Shown here piece after piece: positions 1 through 6,217 of a stretch of DNA of 10,469 nt (the first letter of the stretch is position 1; each line of letters starts with the position of its first letter). The translations under genes and the position numbers were made by a program. Location of the stretch: positions 1-10,469 of the forward strand of contig JBGVTE010000008.1 in assembly GCA_041862375.1 (NCBI GenBank). Direction: 5' to 3'. The notes below the pieces were generated by a model, which did no database searches, had not been told where the DNA came from, and saw nothing but the letters and a program-made list of their open reading frames with translations. This stretch comes from WVZL01 sp041862375 (lineage in GTDB: Bacteria > Acidobacteriota > Aminicenantia > Aminicenantales > Aminicenantaceae).

Positions 1-301
1 CACCTACCGAGCGGCAGAACTCAAAAGCTTCATCCTGCGCTCCAGATAATTCCCTGATTAGCGGATTATTTATAACCTTGTATTGTAGCTCCCTGATAGT
101 CTTCATATCCTCTGGAGTGAATGTTCCGTCTCTTTGCTTCAGCCAGAGCTCTCGCTGTTTTTCCTGAAACATAACCACCAATCTTTGAGTTTCTCGGTCT
201 TTTTCCATCTTCTTTTTAGCATCTAAAAATTTTTCTATAGGTGGAGAGCTTTTCAAAGCATATGCAAAATCCCTAGCTTTTTCTCTTGCTTCAGGATTCA
301 T
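1..301 (-). CDS. YlbF-family protein, second copy, 3' end cut by window edge
   Basis: About 100 residues are visible and the frame is still open at the left edge. The protein is charged and helical, and reads as the Com_YlbF fold: a first helix with EKARDFAYALKSSP, then FLDAKKKMEKDRETQRLV, then a NNPLIRELS segment matching the 'NPEIQNY' region of the gene just upstream. Two ATG codons are adjacent (302-304 and 299-301). A G-rich Shine-Dalgarno site lies at 308-312, so the second ATG has the better spacing. The upstream YlbF-like gene stops only a few bases before, so the two are surely co-transcribed. In Bacillus, YlbF and its paralogue YmcA form a complex with YaaT that acts on RNA processing and development; whether that role holds here is unknown. 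Any cysteine tail would lie outside the window. Confidence 0.8.
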   Translation of the reverse strand, partial: MNPEAREKARDFAYALKSSPPIEKFLDAKKKMEKDRETQRLVVMFQEKQRELWLKQRDGTFTPEDMKTIRELQYKVINNPLIRELSGAQDEAFEFCRSVG

Positions 302-311
302 CATTCACCCC

Positions 312-698
312 CTAACAGCAGCCTGTTGCGGGAGCGCAGGCCTGGCTGAAGTCAAAACCAGCGTTTTCGCTGATAACTTTGCTAATCTCCCGCAAAAATT
401 CAGTTAAATCTTCTTGCTTCTTGAAATAATTCTGGATCTCAGGATTGGCGAGCATTCTTCTCTGGCACAGTTTTAATTCTGTCTGGGCCTGCGGATCGCC
501 GAACCCACCAAACATCTGGAAACCTCTCTGTTTATCCTCAAATTCTCTTATTAGCTTTTGAGCTTCCTCATTTTCTCTCATTTTCTTTTTTGCTTCTTCA
601 ACAGCAATAAATTCAGGGCTTTCGGAAATGGCTTTGGCTAAACTTTCCATTTTTTCATTAAATCCATCCAGTGGTGTTTTCGTTTCTATGACTGGCAT
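312..698 (-). CDS. YlbF-family protein with C-terminal Cys-x5-Cys-Cys tail
   Basis: 128 residues, soluble, almost entirely helical and rich in Glu and Lys. The core (about residues 15-115) has the Com_YlbF pattern: a helix with FIAVEEAKKKMRENEEAQKL, a glycine break (MFGGFGDP), then LANPEIQNYFKKQEDLTEFL and a final helix. The last eight residues are CAPATGCC, so C121, C127 and C128 form a Cys-x5-Cys-Cys tail suited to binding a thiophilic metal or an Fe-S cluster. The B. subtilis YlbF/YmcA/YaaT complex is known to carry Fe-S clusters, which makes cluster ligation one option and metalloid binding another. An AAGGAGG site lies about 6 bases before the ATG. The gene sits 25 bases after the FmdB-like gene and is followed at once by a second YlbF-family gene. 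Confidence 0.85.
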   Translation of the reverse strand: MPVIETKTPLDGFNEKMESLAKAISESPEFIAVEEAKKKMRENEEAQKLIREFEDKQRGFQMFGGFGDPQAQTELKLCQRRMLANPEIQNYFKKQEDLTEFLREISKVISENAGFDFSQACAPATGCC

Positions 699-723
699 TT
701 CATCCTCCTTCTATAAATTTCCA

Positions 724-936
724 TTAACAGCAGCCAGGACCAGCTGTAGGAGGGCATACTGGGCCGCCGTCGGAACCTCCTGAAGAGCCAATGGCGAAAC
801 CTCCAAACACCTGAATCATTTTCTTGTTGCCGCACTTAGGACAAACGGGTTTTAAACCTTTTTCTTTCTCTGAAATTGAGGTAAATATTTCTACCTTTTC
901 CTTACATTCTGGGCATAAATATTCATAGATAGGCAT
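724..936 (-). CDS. FmdB-type zinc-ribbon protein with Cys-rich C-terminus
   Basis: 70 residues. The start MPIYEYLCPEC and the second knuckle CPKCGNKK are the signature of the FmdB/CxxC_CXXC_SSSS putative regulatory family. C8, C11, C32 and C35 should hold one zinc ion. After a short Gly/Ser linker the protein ends CPPTAGPGCC, giving three more cysteines (C61, C69, C70) not needed for the ribbon. This tail resembles that of the YlbF-like protein encoded next. A good AGGAGG site precedes the ATG by about 8 bases, and the previous gene ends 18 bases upstream. FmdB proteins are small and poorly understood, and often sit beside unrelated operons, so the name says little about function. The operon context suggests a part in metal(loid) handling. 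Confidence 0.85.
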   Translation of the reverse strand: MPIYEYLCPECKEKVEIFTSISEKEKGLKPVCPKCGNKKMIQVFGGFAIGSSGGSDGGPVCPPTAGPGCC

Positions 937-954
937 TATTAATTCCTCCTCATT

Positions 955-1299
955 TTATTCAACTTCAAATTCTTTCATTTTTTCGAAAAGAGTCGCTACT
1001 GCCTCTTCAGGGGTAGGATTTCCCATTGAAACTACCTCATCATCTATGGCAATAATGGGTAATGACATCGGTCCAAAAGAACGAAACAACCCAGAAATCT
1101 GACGGTAATCTCGCATATCCTCTCCCTTGGTAACATTCTTCACTTCCACTCCTACACTTAACTCTTTTTCAATCGATTCCTTAAGATTTTGTATGTCCTC
1201 ATCTGATTGTCCGATAGGGCCACAACAGGCTGCTTGAGGCCCGCAGGGAAATTGAAGAGGCATGGTGAATATTCGTATGACCTTGCTGTTTTGACTCAT
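955..1299 (-). CDS. Thioredoxin-fold protein with Cys-x5-Cys-Cys site, possible metallochaperone
   Basis: 114 residues, soluble. The order beta strand (VIRIFTM), Cys loop, helix (about 33-47), strand (VEVKNVT), helix, then SLPIIAIDDEVVSMG with a likely cis-Pro81 reads as a thioredoxin-like fold. The usual CxxC is replaced by C19-GPQAA-C25-C26. The arsenic metallochaperone ArsD has a similar layout with CC-x4-C at the same end of the fold, so this protein has a mirrored triad. ArsD homology itself is not clear from the residues, and other thioredoxin-like families (for example DUF1462-like) are possible. The start is fixed by a GGGAGG site 7 bases before the ATG. It lies between the Met-rich small gene and the FmdB-like gene in the ArsR-led operon. 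Binding or redox transfer of a soft metal(loid) is my inference. Confidence 0.7.
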   Translation of the reverse strand: MSQNSKVIRIFTMPLQFPCGPQAACCGPIGQSDEDIQNLKESIEKELSVGVEVKNVTKGEDMRDYRQISGLFRSFGPMSLPIIAIDDEVVSMGNPTPEEAVATLFEKMKEFEVE

Positions 1300-1315
1300 C
1301 TTATTTCCTCCCGGT

Positions 1316-1332
1316 ATATGCTTTCAGGGCAT
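1316..1332. promoter_or_regulatory. Near-repeat of the ArsR-promoter inverted repeat
   Basis: The 40-base gap between the Met-rich gene and the thioredoxin-fold gene holds ATATGCTTTCAGGGCAT. It resembles ATATGCCCATTCAGGCAT found at 3278-3295 beside the arsR promoter: both have ATATGC, then TTCAG, then GGCAT, with small length differences in the middle. It could be a second ArsR site or an RNA element; chance is also plausible in AT-rich DNA. Confidence 0.3.
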
Positions 1333-1339
1333 CTTTATC

Positions 1340-1534
1340 TTATTTTCCCATCATTCCCATCCAATCTCCCATACCTTGTTCCCAGAAACCCATCATAAAT
1401 CTCATCATCTCCTGCATACGATTGGGCTCCCTGTTAAGGCTTTTACAGAACTCGGGCATAATGGATTTTATAACCTCTATTTTATCTTCAAAACTCAACT
1501 CATTAAAAAATTTAACGAATTCTTCTTTTTTCAC
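1340..1534 (-). CDS. Small Met-rich protein, function unknown
   Basis: 64 residues from a GTG start at 1532-1534. That start is chosen because AAGGAG at 1541-1546 lies exactly 5-6 bases upstream. The longer frame back to 1579 would overlap the permease gene and lacks such a site. The N-terminal half (KKEEFVKFFNELSFEDKIEV) looks helical and ordinary. The C-terminal half is rich in methionine and aromatic residues: M40, M43, M44, M47, M48, M55, M59, M61 and M62, with W51 and W58, plus a lone C30. Met clusters of this kind can bind Cu(I) or Ag(I), or pack against membrane proteins. The ribosome-binding site overlaps the permease stop codon, so the two are probably translationally coupled, which suggests a partner of the permease. 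I do not recognise a named family. Confidence 0.7.
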   Translation of the reverse strand: MKKEEFVKFFNELSFEDKIEVIKSIMPEFCKSLNREPNRMQEMMRFMMGFWEQGMGDWMGMMGK

Positions 1535-1544
1535 ATTTTTCTCC

Positions 1545-2852
1545 TTAAAAAAGATTAAACACATACCCGGCGATGACACAGCCGATGAAACTCAATCCAA
1601 CATAAAGAGCTAGGACCTTCGGTTTAAAAACTCCTGAGAGCATGGCAATTGAGGGAAGAGAAAGTCCCGGGCCACCGAGCAGATAGGCAAGGGTTGCTCC
1701 TCCCCCCATCCCCTTCTGAATCAGGGCAAGGGCTGTTGGGACTTCCACATAGGTACAGACATAGGCAAGGACTGCAATAAAAGCAGCTATGAGCACAGAA
1801 TTAATACGTTCGCCCCCTACAAGGCTAATGACCACTTCCGTCGGGATAAGAACTTTTATCGCCCCGGCAATAACAACCGCTAAAATCAGATAGTAGTTGA
1901 GCTGAAGAAAAAAATCCCAGGCAGTTTGAACCATCTTTTTTAATCTCTGGGTAAAAGAAAGTTTCATATCGCCTGTAGGTAAAACAAAGCACGCTGCACT
2001 AGCGCTTGAAGAGGCTTCACTCACCGCCGGAAGGAACCAGAGACCGTCTTTATTTCGATCCAAGATGCCTGCTTCTCCGAGAAGAAAAAGTTTATCTTCT
2101 TCTCCAGGAGCAAGTTTTTCCGTTGGGAGTTTTCTTGGATTTTTTGAAAGCGCCATCCCCACTTTGAAAGCGAATTGTTGAAGCTCGGGTGATAGGTTAG
2201 GAGTAATACTGAGTTTCACAAATCTCCGCAAGAATCTGTGCTTTTTCTGCCATTGTGTAAGGACGCCTCCTACCATAAGAGCAATGAAAAAAGTTCCCAT
2301 GATTCTGCCCACAGCAAGCTTCCAGCCTAAAATACCAGCAGTGATAAAAACAGCGGGGATGTTAAGCATTGGAGCAGCAATAAGAAAAGCCATAGTGGGA
2401 CCCAAAGGAATTCCCGCCTCCACCATGCCAGCTAGGACAGGGACAATTCCACAAGAGCAGATTGGGATAACAGCACCAGCAGTACATGCGGCAAAATTAG
2501 CGCCCAGTCCTCCATAGCCCATTTTTTCTTTTACTTTCTGCCAGGGAACAAAAGCTACCAAGAAAGCAGCTATTAGCATTCCCACTATCCAGTACTGAAA
2601 GAGTTCGACCAATACAGCAGAGCCTTTGATATAAATAAACCAAAGAACTTTGGGTATATTCCAGGAAAGAGGAGTTTCTATCTCTGTAAGTCTTGCTTCT
2701 TCTCCTTGAATTCCCTTCGGCTGCAAAAGACCGGCCTTATATATTGCGTTAAAAGACAGATCGTTGTAATAGACATATAGAAGTGCACTTGAATAAAATA
2801 AAAAAATAAGCAGCAAATAGACGATCTCTTTTCTGTTAGGTTTCCTGAACAT
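1545..2852 (-). CDS. ArsP/SO_0444-type permease (COG0701, DUF318), likely metal(loid) efflux
   Basis: 435 residues, an integral membrane protein. Hydrophobic segments lie at about 11-29, 68-102, 116-142, 150-172, 180-198, 316-337, 350-370, 385-407 and 412-433. The family signature is in the first half: GAVIPICSCGIVPVLAG, with C132 and C134, followed by IPLGPTMAFLIAAPMLN. A degenerate copy lies in the second half at C366-TYVEVPTALALIQKG and LLGGPGLSLP, as expected for two related halves. ArsP homologues export trivalent organoarsenicals, and the SO_0444 branch exports copper or zinc. The substrate here is not certain. The loop between halves (about 199-310) is long and contains D265-RNKD-G270, an EF-hand-like stretch. 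The gene starts 3 bases after the arsR stop, and its Shine-Dalgarno site lies inside the end of arsR, so the two are coupled. Function as an efflux permease is firmer than the ion it carries. Confidence 0.88.
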   Translation of the reverse strand: MFRKPNRKEIVYLLLIFLFYSSALLYVYYNDLSFNAIYKAGLLQPKGIQGEEARLTEIETPLSWNIPKVLWFIYIKGSAVLVELFQYWIVGMLIAAFLVAFVPWQKVKEKMGYGGLGANFAACTAGAVIPICSCGIVPVLAGMVEAGIPLGPTMAFLIAAPMLNIPAVFITAGILGWKLAVGRIMGTFFIALMVGGVLTQWQKKHRFLRRFVKLSITPNLSPELQQFAFKVGMALSKNPRKLPTEKLAPGEEDKLFLLGEAGILDRNKDGLWFLPAVSEASSSASAACFVLPTGDMKLSFTQRLKKMVQTAWDFFLQLNYYLILAVVIAGAIKVLIPTEVVISLVGGERINSVLIAAFIAVLAYVCTYVEVPTALALIQKGMGGGATLAYLLGGPGLSLPSIAMLSGVFKPKVLALYVGLSFIGCVIAGYVFNLF

Positions 2853-2855
2853 GGT

Positions 2856-3266
2856 TTAAATCATCCTTTCTTTTTTCAATTCTTTTAACATCATCTTCCA
2901 CTGTTTACTTTCGAGGCCTACAACACACTCTCCATTTTTTCTGAGGAACAGTCTTGCTTTTAATCTGTTTTCATCTCCTCCAGTAATATCTTTAGGAATA
3001 GATGCTATTGCTTTAAAGAGAAATTTTTTAAATTGACCTTCGGAAGCGATCAGAGAGTAATTAACCCATTTACCTTCTTTTTTTTCTTCAACTAAGCCAG
3101 CAAACTTTAACTCTTTCAGATGCTTTGAAATCTTGTACTGAGGCTCATCCAGCGAATCAACAATTTCACAAACACAGAGCTCTTTGCCGAATTGAACCAA
3201 TAAGTTTATTATCCTTAATCTTGTCTTATCGGAAAGTGCTTTAAAGATAAGTGCAAATTTATCCAT
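2856..3266 (-). CDS. arsR: ArsR/SmtB-family metalloid-responsive repressor
   Basis: 136 residues. A winged-helix domain spans about 5-75: FKALSDKTRLRIINLL, then the metal-sensing helix KELCVCEIVDSL, a recognition helix QYKISKHLKELKFAGLV and a wing with KEGKWVNYSL. C31 and C33 form the CVC motif that binds As(III) or Sb(III) in classical ArsR proteins and releases the repressor from DNA. A C-terminal extension of about 50 residues carries another cysteine (C114, in NGECVVGLE), longer than the usual 100-120 residue family member. It is the first gene after a strong promoter with an inverted repeat near the expected transcription start, so it very probably represses its own operon, including the permease and the small Cys/Met-rich proteins downstream. 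The ligand could also be another soft metal. Confidence 0.92.
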   Translation of the reverse strand: MDKFALIFKALSDKTRLRIINLLVQFGKELCVCEIVDSLDEPQYKISKHLKELKFAGLVEEKKEGKWVNYSLIASEGQFKKFLFKAIASIPKDITGGDENRLKARLFLRKNGECVVGLESKQWKMMLKELKKERMI

Positions 3267-3270
3267 CTCA

Positions 3271-3295
3271 CATACTCATATGCCCATTCAGGCAT
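3271..3295. promoter_or_regulatory. Probable ArsR operator (inverted repeats at the transcription start)
   Basis: Two short dyads lie between the -10 box and the arsR start codon: ATGCC-6-GGCAT at 3280-3295 and CATA-4-TATG at 3271-3282. They cover the expected transcription start, a usual position for an autorepressing ArsR site. The sites are inferred from position and symmetry only. Confidence 0.45.
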
Positions 3296-3297
3296 TT

Positions 3298-3325
3298 ATT
3301 ATAACCAATGAACAGATTTTGTCAA
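3298..3325 (-). promoter_or_regulatory. Sigma-70 promoter for the arsR operon
   Basis: Reading the minus strand, TTGACA (3320-3325) and TATAAT (3298-3303) are both exact consensus hexamers, separated by 16 bases. Transcription should start near 3291, about 25 bases before the arsR ATG. Such a strong core promoter fits a gene set kept silent by a repressor until needed. Confidence 0.88.
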
Positions 3326-3369
3326 GAGAAAATTTTTGTTTATTAAATATTCTTGATTAAAATCTAAAT

Positions 3370-3765
3370 CTATTCTAACAGTATACCTTTATAGCCGTAG
3401 CATATAATGCCAGATTCTCCCTCGGTTCTGATCTTACGTAACTCTATTTTTGCTTTTTTGCCGATGGCTAAATCGTCAAAATCGCAGTCTACGATTTGAG
3501 CGAGAATCTTGACTTCACTGTCCAATTCAATGATACCAATTACATAGGGAGCCTGATCGGTGAATTGTTCGGGGGGGACCCTGATGATTGTGTAAGAAAC
3601 AATTTCGCCTTCATCCTTTAATTTTACCGATTCGAATTCTCTGTTTTTGCACCTGGGGCAGACTAACCGGGGTGGAAAGGCGACATATCCACATTTCTTA
3701 CATCTGCCGGCTTCCAATCGGTATCTATGGGGAATCTCCCTCCAATATCTCTGTGGTGTGAGCAT
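3370..3765 (-). CDS. Zn-ribbon/OB-fold (DUF35) partner of HMG-CoA synthase and thiolase
   Basis: 131 residues. The N-terminus has a helix (YWREIPHRYRLEAG) and a rubredoxin-like zinc ribbon with C22, C25, C36 and C39 (CKKCG and CPRCK). An OB-fold follows from about residue 48 (GEIVSYTIIRVPP through KAKIELRKI). This is the DUF35 architecture. In methanogenic archaea the DUF35 protein bridges thiolase and HMG-CoA synthase and shapes a shared CoA channel, so acetoacetyl-CoA passes directly between them. Gene order here (synthase, thiolase, DUF35, with 13 and 11 base gaps) matches that complex. An AGGAGG site lies 5 bases before the ATG. It is the last gene of the unit. I see no clear hairpin terminator after it; the arsR promoter begins about 45 bases beyond. 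Confidence 0.9.
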   Translation of the reverse strand: MLTPQRYWREIPHRYRLEAGRCKKCGYVAFPPRLVCPRCKNREFESVKLKDEGEIVSYTIIRVPPEQFTDQAPYVIGIIELDSEVKILAQIVDCDFDDLAIGKKAKIELRKIRTEGESGIICYGYKGILLE

Positions 3766-3776
3766 TCTAACCTCCT

Positions 3777-4934
3777 TTATTCTTTCTCAAAAATATGGAC
3801 CAGGCAGCTCCCTCCTGTTCCCCCCATATTCTGGGTCATCCCTATTTTTGCGTCTTTTACCTGTCTTTCTCCAGCTTCTTCTCTGAACTGTTTGACCACT
3901 TCAATCACCTGAGCAATACCGGTCGCACCAACAGGATGGCCTTTTGATTTTAAGCCGCCGCTCGTATTGACAGGAATTTTCCCTTCAAGTGAGGTCAGGC
4001 CTTTTTCAACGGCTTTTCCTCCCTGACCTTTTTCAAAAAGTCCCAGAGCTTCTGTCACACAGATTTCAGCGATGGTAAAACAGTCATGAACCTCGACAAA
4101 ATCAATATCTCCTGGCTTCTTTTCGGACATCTTGTACGCTCTTTCTGCCGCCTTGGCTGTTGCTGCGGGCCATGTGATATCCTCTTTTGAATGAAGAGCA
4201 GTGAAATCTGTAGCATGTCCAGAGCCAATTATCTTTACAATGGGGTCTTTTTTTAGCTTTTTAGCTAATTCCACAGGACAGAGAACAGCAGCGGCCGCTC
4301 CATCCGTGATCGGCGAACAATCCAGGAGTCTCAGGGGGTCAGCCACGAGAGTCGATTTCAGCACATCATCCACTGTAATTTCAAAAGGGTACTGAGCCGC
4401 AGGATTTTTTGATCCGTTCCTGTGATTCTTTACGGCAACCATAGCCATCTGTTCTCTGGTCGTCCCGTATTGATGCATATGCGCTTTGGCGATCAAAGCA
4501 TACAATCCAGGAAAAGTCACTCCATGATAGCACTCATATTCCTGATCAGCAGCAGTTCCCAGGGCAAAGGTTGCTTCTCCGCCTCCTACATCCGTCATTT
4601 TTTCAACACCCCCCACGAGTACTATCTCACTCATTCCTGAAGCGACGTCGATAAATCCCTGGCGCAGAGCCAATCCTCCTGATGCACAGGCAGATTCTAC
4701 CCTGGCACTGGGAATGGGCGTCATCCCTAAGTAATCAGCCAGGAGGGAGGCTATGTGTTCCTGCCCGACAAAAAGCCCTGAGGACATCGAGCCCACGTAC
4801 ATGGAATCAATTCTCTTCACTCCAGCGTCGTCAATAGCAAGGAGTGCAGCCTCCACGAATATCTCCCTCAGGGGCTTTTCCCATAGCTCACCCCATTCAT
4901 TCATTCCCACACCAATAATAGCTACTTCCCGCAT
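3777..4934 (-). CDS. Thiolase, archaeal/SCP2 type (acetyl-CoA C-acetyltransferase-like)
   Basis: 385 residues, full length for the group. The nucleophile is C83 in VESACASGGLAL. The second catalytic loop reads VEVHDCFTIAE (H283), the HDCF form typical of SCP2 and archaeal thiolases in place of NEAF. The loop GGLKSKGHPVGATG supplies H333. The C-terminal CxG motif of classical biosynthetic thiolases is replaced by NMGGTGGSC, with C377 close by. Next to HMG-CoA synthase and DUF35, the likely job is condensation of two acetyl-CoA to acetoacetyl-CoA, made favourable by direct transfer to the synthase. Use on longer acyl-CoAs cannot be excluded. A GGAG site lies 6 bases before the ATG, 13 bases after the synthase gene. 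Cytoplasmic. Confidence 0.92.
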   Translation of the reverse strand: MREVAIIGVGMNEWGELWEKPLREIFVEAALLAIDDAGVKRIDSMYVGSMSSGLFVGQEHIASLLADYLGMTPIPSARVESACASGGLALRQGFIDVASGMSEIVLVGGVEKMTDVGGGEATFALGTAADQEYECYHGVTFPGLYALIAKAHMHQYGTTREQMAMVAVKNHRNGSKNPAAQYPFEITVDDVLKSTLVADPLRLLDCSPITDGAAAAVLCPVELAKKLKKDPIVKIIGSGHATDFTALHSKEDITWPAATAKAAERAYKMSEKKPGDIDFVEVHDCFTIAEICVTEALGLFEKGQGGKAVEKGLTSLEGKIPVNTSGGLKSKGHPVGATGIAQVIEVVKQFREEAGERQVKDAKIGMTQNMGGTGGSCLVHIFEKE

Positions 4935-4947
4935 TTTATTCTCCTTT

Positions 4948-5991
4948 TTATCCTTTTAAAATCTTCCCTCTAAATTTGGCATAAGTGCCGTAATCCACAT
5001 AAAACTTTTTCCCATCAATCATTTCTCTCGTTTTTGGTGCCTTATCCCTCACTTCATTGATTCTCTCTGTTACCCGAAAAATAAAGGCATCACTTCCTGC
5101 ACCTGAACCAAAGGAAACAATTAAAATTCTCTCACCTGATTTGGCAATATCAAGAACGGCTGTAAGTCCCAAAGGTGATGAGCCAGAATAAGTATTTCCT
5201 ATTTTAGGAACGAGCAATCCCGCCTCGATCTGCTCCCGAGAAAAGCCCAACATTTTGCCAACTTTCAATGGGAATTTGCCATTTGGCTGATGGAAAATCA
5301 CGTGGTTAAAATCCTCTGGCTGAGCATTCGTTTTCTCTATAATACCCCGGGCAGCTCCTAAAATGTGTTTAAAATATGCCTGTTCTCCCGTGAATCGCCC
5401 CCCATGTTGAGGATAATATTGATACTCCCTGCGCCAGAAATCCGGGGTATCGCTCATATAAGAATAAGTGGCTTCCACCTCCGCGAAGACCTTCTCTTTT
5501 CCAAAGATAAAGGCAGCCGCCCCTGCCGATGCTGAGTATTCCAGAGCATCCCCTGGAGCACCCTGGGATGTGTCAGCGCCTACGGCTAAGCCATACTTGA
5601 ATTCTCCCGCCTTCACCAATCCGTAACAGACATACATAGCCTCTGTACCTGCCTTGCAGGCAAATTCAAAATCCGCACAGTGACAATCCGGATTCGCTCC
5701 AACGGCTTCCGCCACGATCGTACCTGAAGGTTTGACGGCGTAAGGGTGGGACTCTGACCCCACATAGACAGCCCCAATTTCCCTGGGATCAATATCCGCC
5801 CTTTGTAAAGCGTTTTTCGACGCTTCTACAGAAAGGGTGATAGTATCCTGATCAGGAAAAGGTACTGACTTTTCCTCCAGCATCAATCCTTTCTTATAGG
5901 CGGGAGCATCAGCTCCCCAGACCTTGGCAATCTCTTCAACCTTGATTCTATATCGAGGAATATAAGCTCCATACCCAACAATACCTGTCAT
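4948..5991 (-). CDS. HMG-CoA synthase, archaeal type
   Basis: 347 residues, close to the 345-350 of archaeal enzymes and much shorter than eukaryotic or Gram-positive ones. The catalytic triad is visible: E80 in YVGSESHPYAVKPSGT, nucleophile C112 in ADFEFACKAGTEA, and H234 in VIFHQPNGKFP. Conserved GNTYSGSSPLGL (about 266-277) and SFGSGAGSDAF (293-303) complete the thiolase-superfamily fold. The reaction is acetoacetyl-CoA plus acetyl-CoA to HMG-CoA, the entry to the mevalonate pathway, although no HMG-CoA reductase is present in this window. A use in branched-chain or ketone metabolism is possible. It is the first gene of a three-gene unit, with a GGAGG site 5 bases before the ATG and a likely promoter at 6026-6054. 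Confidence 0.93.
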   Translation of the reverse strand: MTGIVGYGAYIPRYRIKVEEIAKVWGADAPAYKKGLMLEEKSVPFPDQDTITLSVEASKNALQRADIDPREIGAVYVGSESHPYAVKPSGTIVAEAVGANPDCHCADFEFACKAGTEAMYVCYGLVKAGEFKYGLAVGADTSQGAPGDALEYSASAGAAAFIFGKEKVFAEVEATYSYMSDTPDFWRREYQYYPQHGGRFTGEQAYFKHILGAARGIIEKTNAQPEDFNHVIFHQPNGKFPLKVGKMLGFSREQIEAGLLVPKIGNTYSGSSPLGLTAVLDIAKSGERILIVSFGSGAGSDAFIFRVTERINEVRDKAPKTREMIDGKKFYVDYGTYAKFRGKILKG

Positions 5992-6025
5992 ATTTTCCTC
6001 CTATTTCTAAGATATTTTCTTTTAG

Positions 6026-6054
6026 TTTATAGTTTTTTTATGGTCTCTGTTCAA
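6026..6054 (-). promoter_or_regulatory. Probable sigma-70 promoter for the HMG-CoA synthase unit
   Basis: On the minus strand, TTGAAC (6049-6054) and TATAAA (6026-6031) are separated by exactly 17 bases. The expected start near 6019 gives a leader of about 28 bases before the ATG at 5991. The rest of the 226-base gap (5992-6217) shows no gene; it is AT-rich and holds the dyad listed separately. Confidence 0.5.
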
Positions 6055-6143
6055 AGTTTCGGCTTTTATTCCTCTTTTTACAGGATAAGAGTCAGGTCTT
6101 ATAATTTAATGTGGCAATTACAACTTGAAAAAATTATGCAAAA

Positions 6144-6174
6144 GCTGTTAATCAACTAATGCATTATGAACAGC
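6144..6174. repeat. Nested palindromes upstream of the HMG-CoA synthase promoter
   Basis: GCTGTT (6144-6149) and AACAGC (6169-6174) form a 6-base inverted repeat, and within it TAATGCATTA (6157-6166) is a perfect 10-base palindrome. The element lies about 90 bases upstream of the proposed -35 box, so it could be a regulator site. It could also be chance in AT-rich DNA. Confidence 0.25.
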
Positions 6175-6217
6175 AGATGTTTCAGTCAGATAAACACATT
6201 GGAAAATCCAGAATTTC

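Noticed and set aside
955..1299. Naming the thioredoxin-fold protein arsD
   Set aside because: The cysteine order is reversed relative to ArsD and the rest of the sequence does not clearly match.
1535..1579. N-terminal extension of the Met-rich protein to an upstream ATG
   Set aside because: It would overlap the permease end by 35 bases and lacks a good ribosome-binding site, whereas the internal GTG has AAGGAG at ideal spacing.
3322..3356. Inverted repeat TCAAGA...TCTTGA as a terminator for the DUF35 gene
   Set aside because: The stem is only 6 bases with a loop above 20 bases, there is no G/C-rich stem, and it overlaps the -35 box of the arsR promoter.
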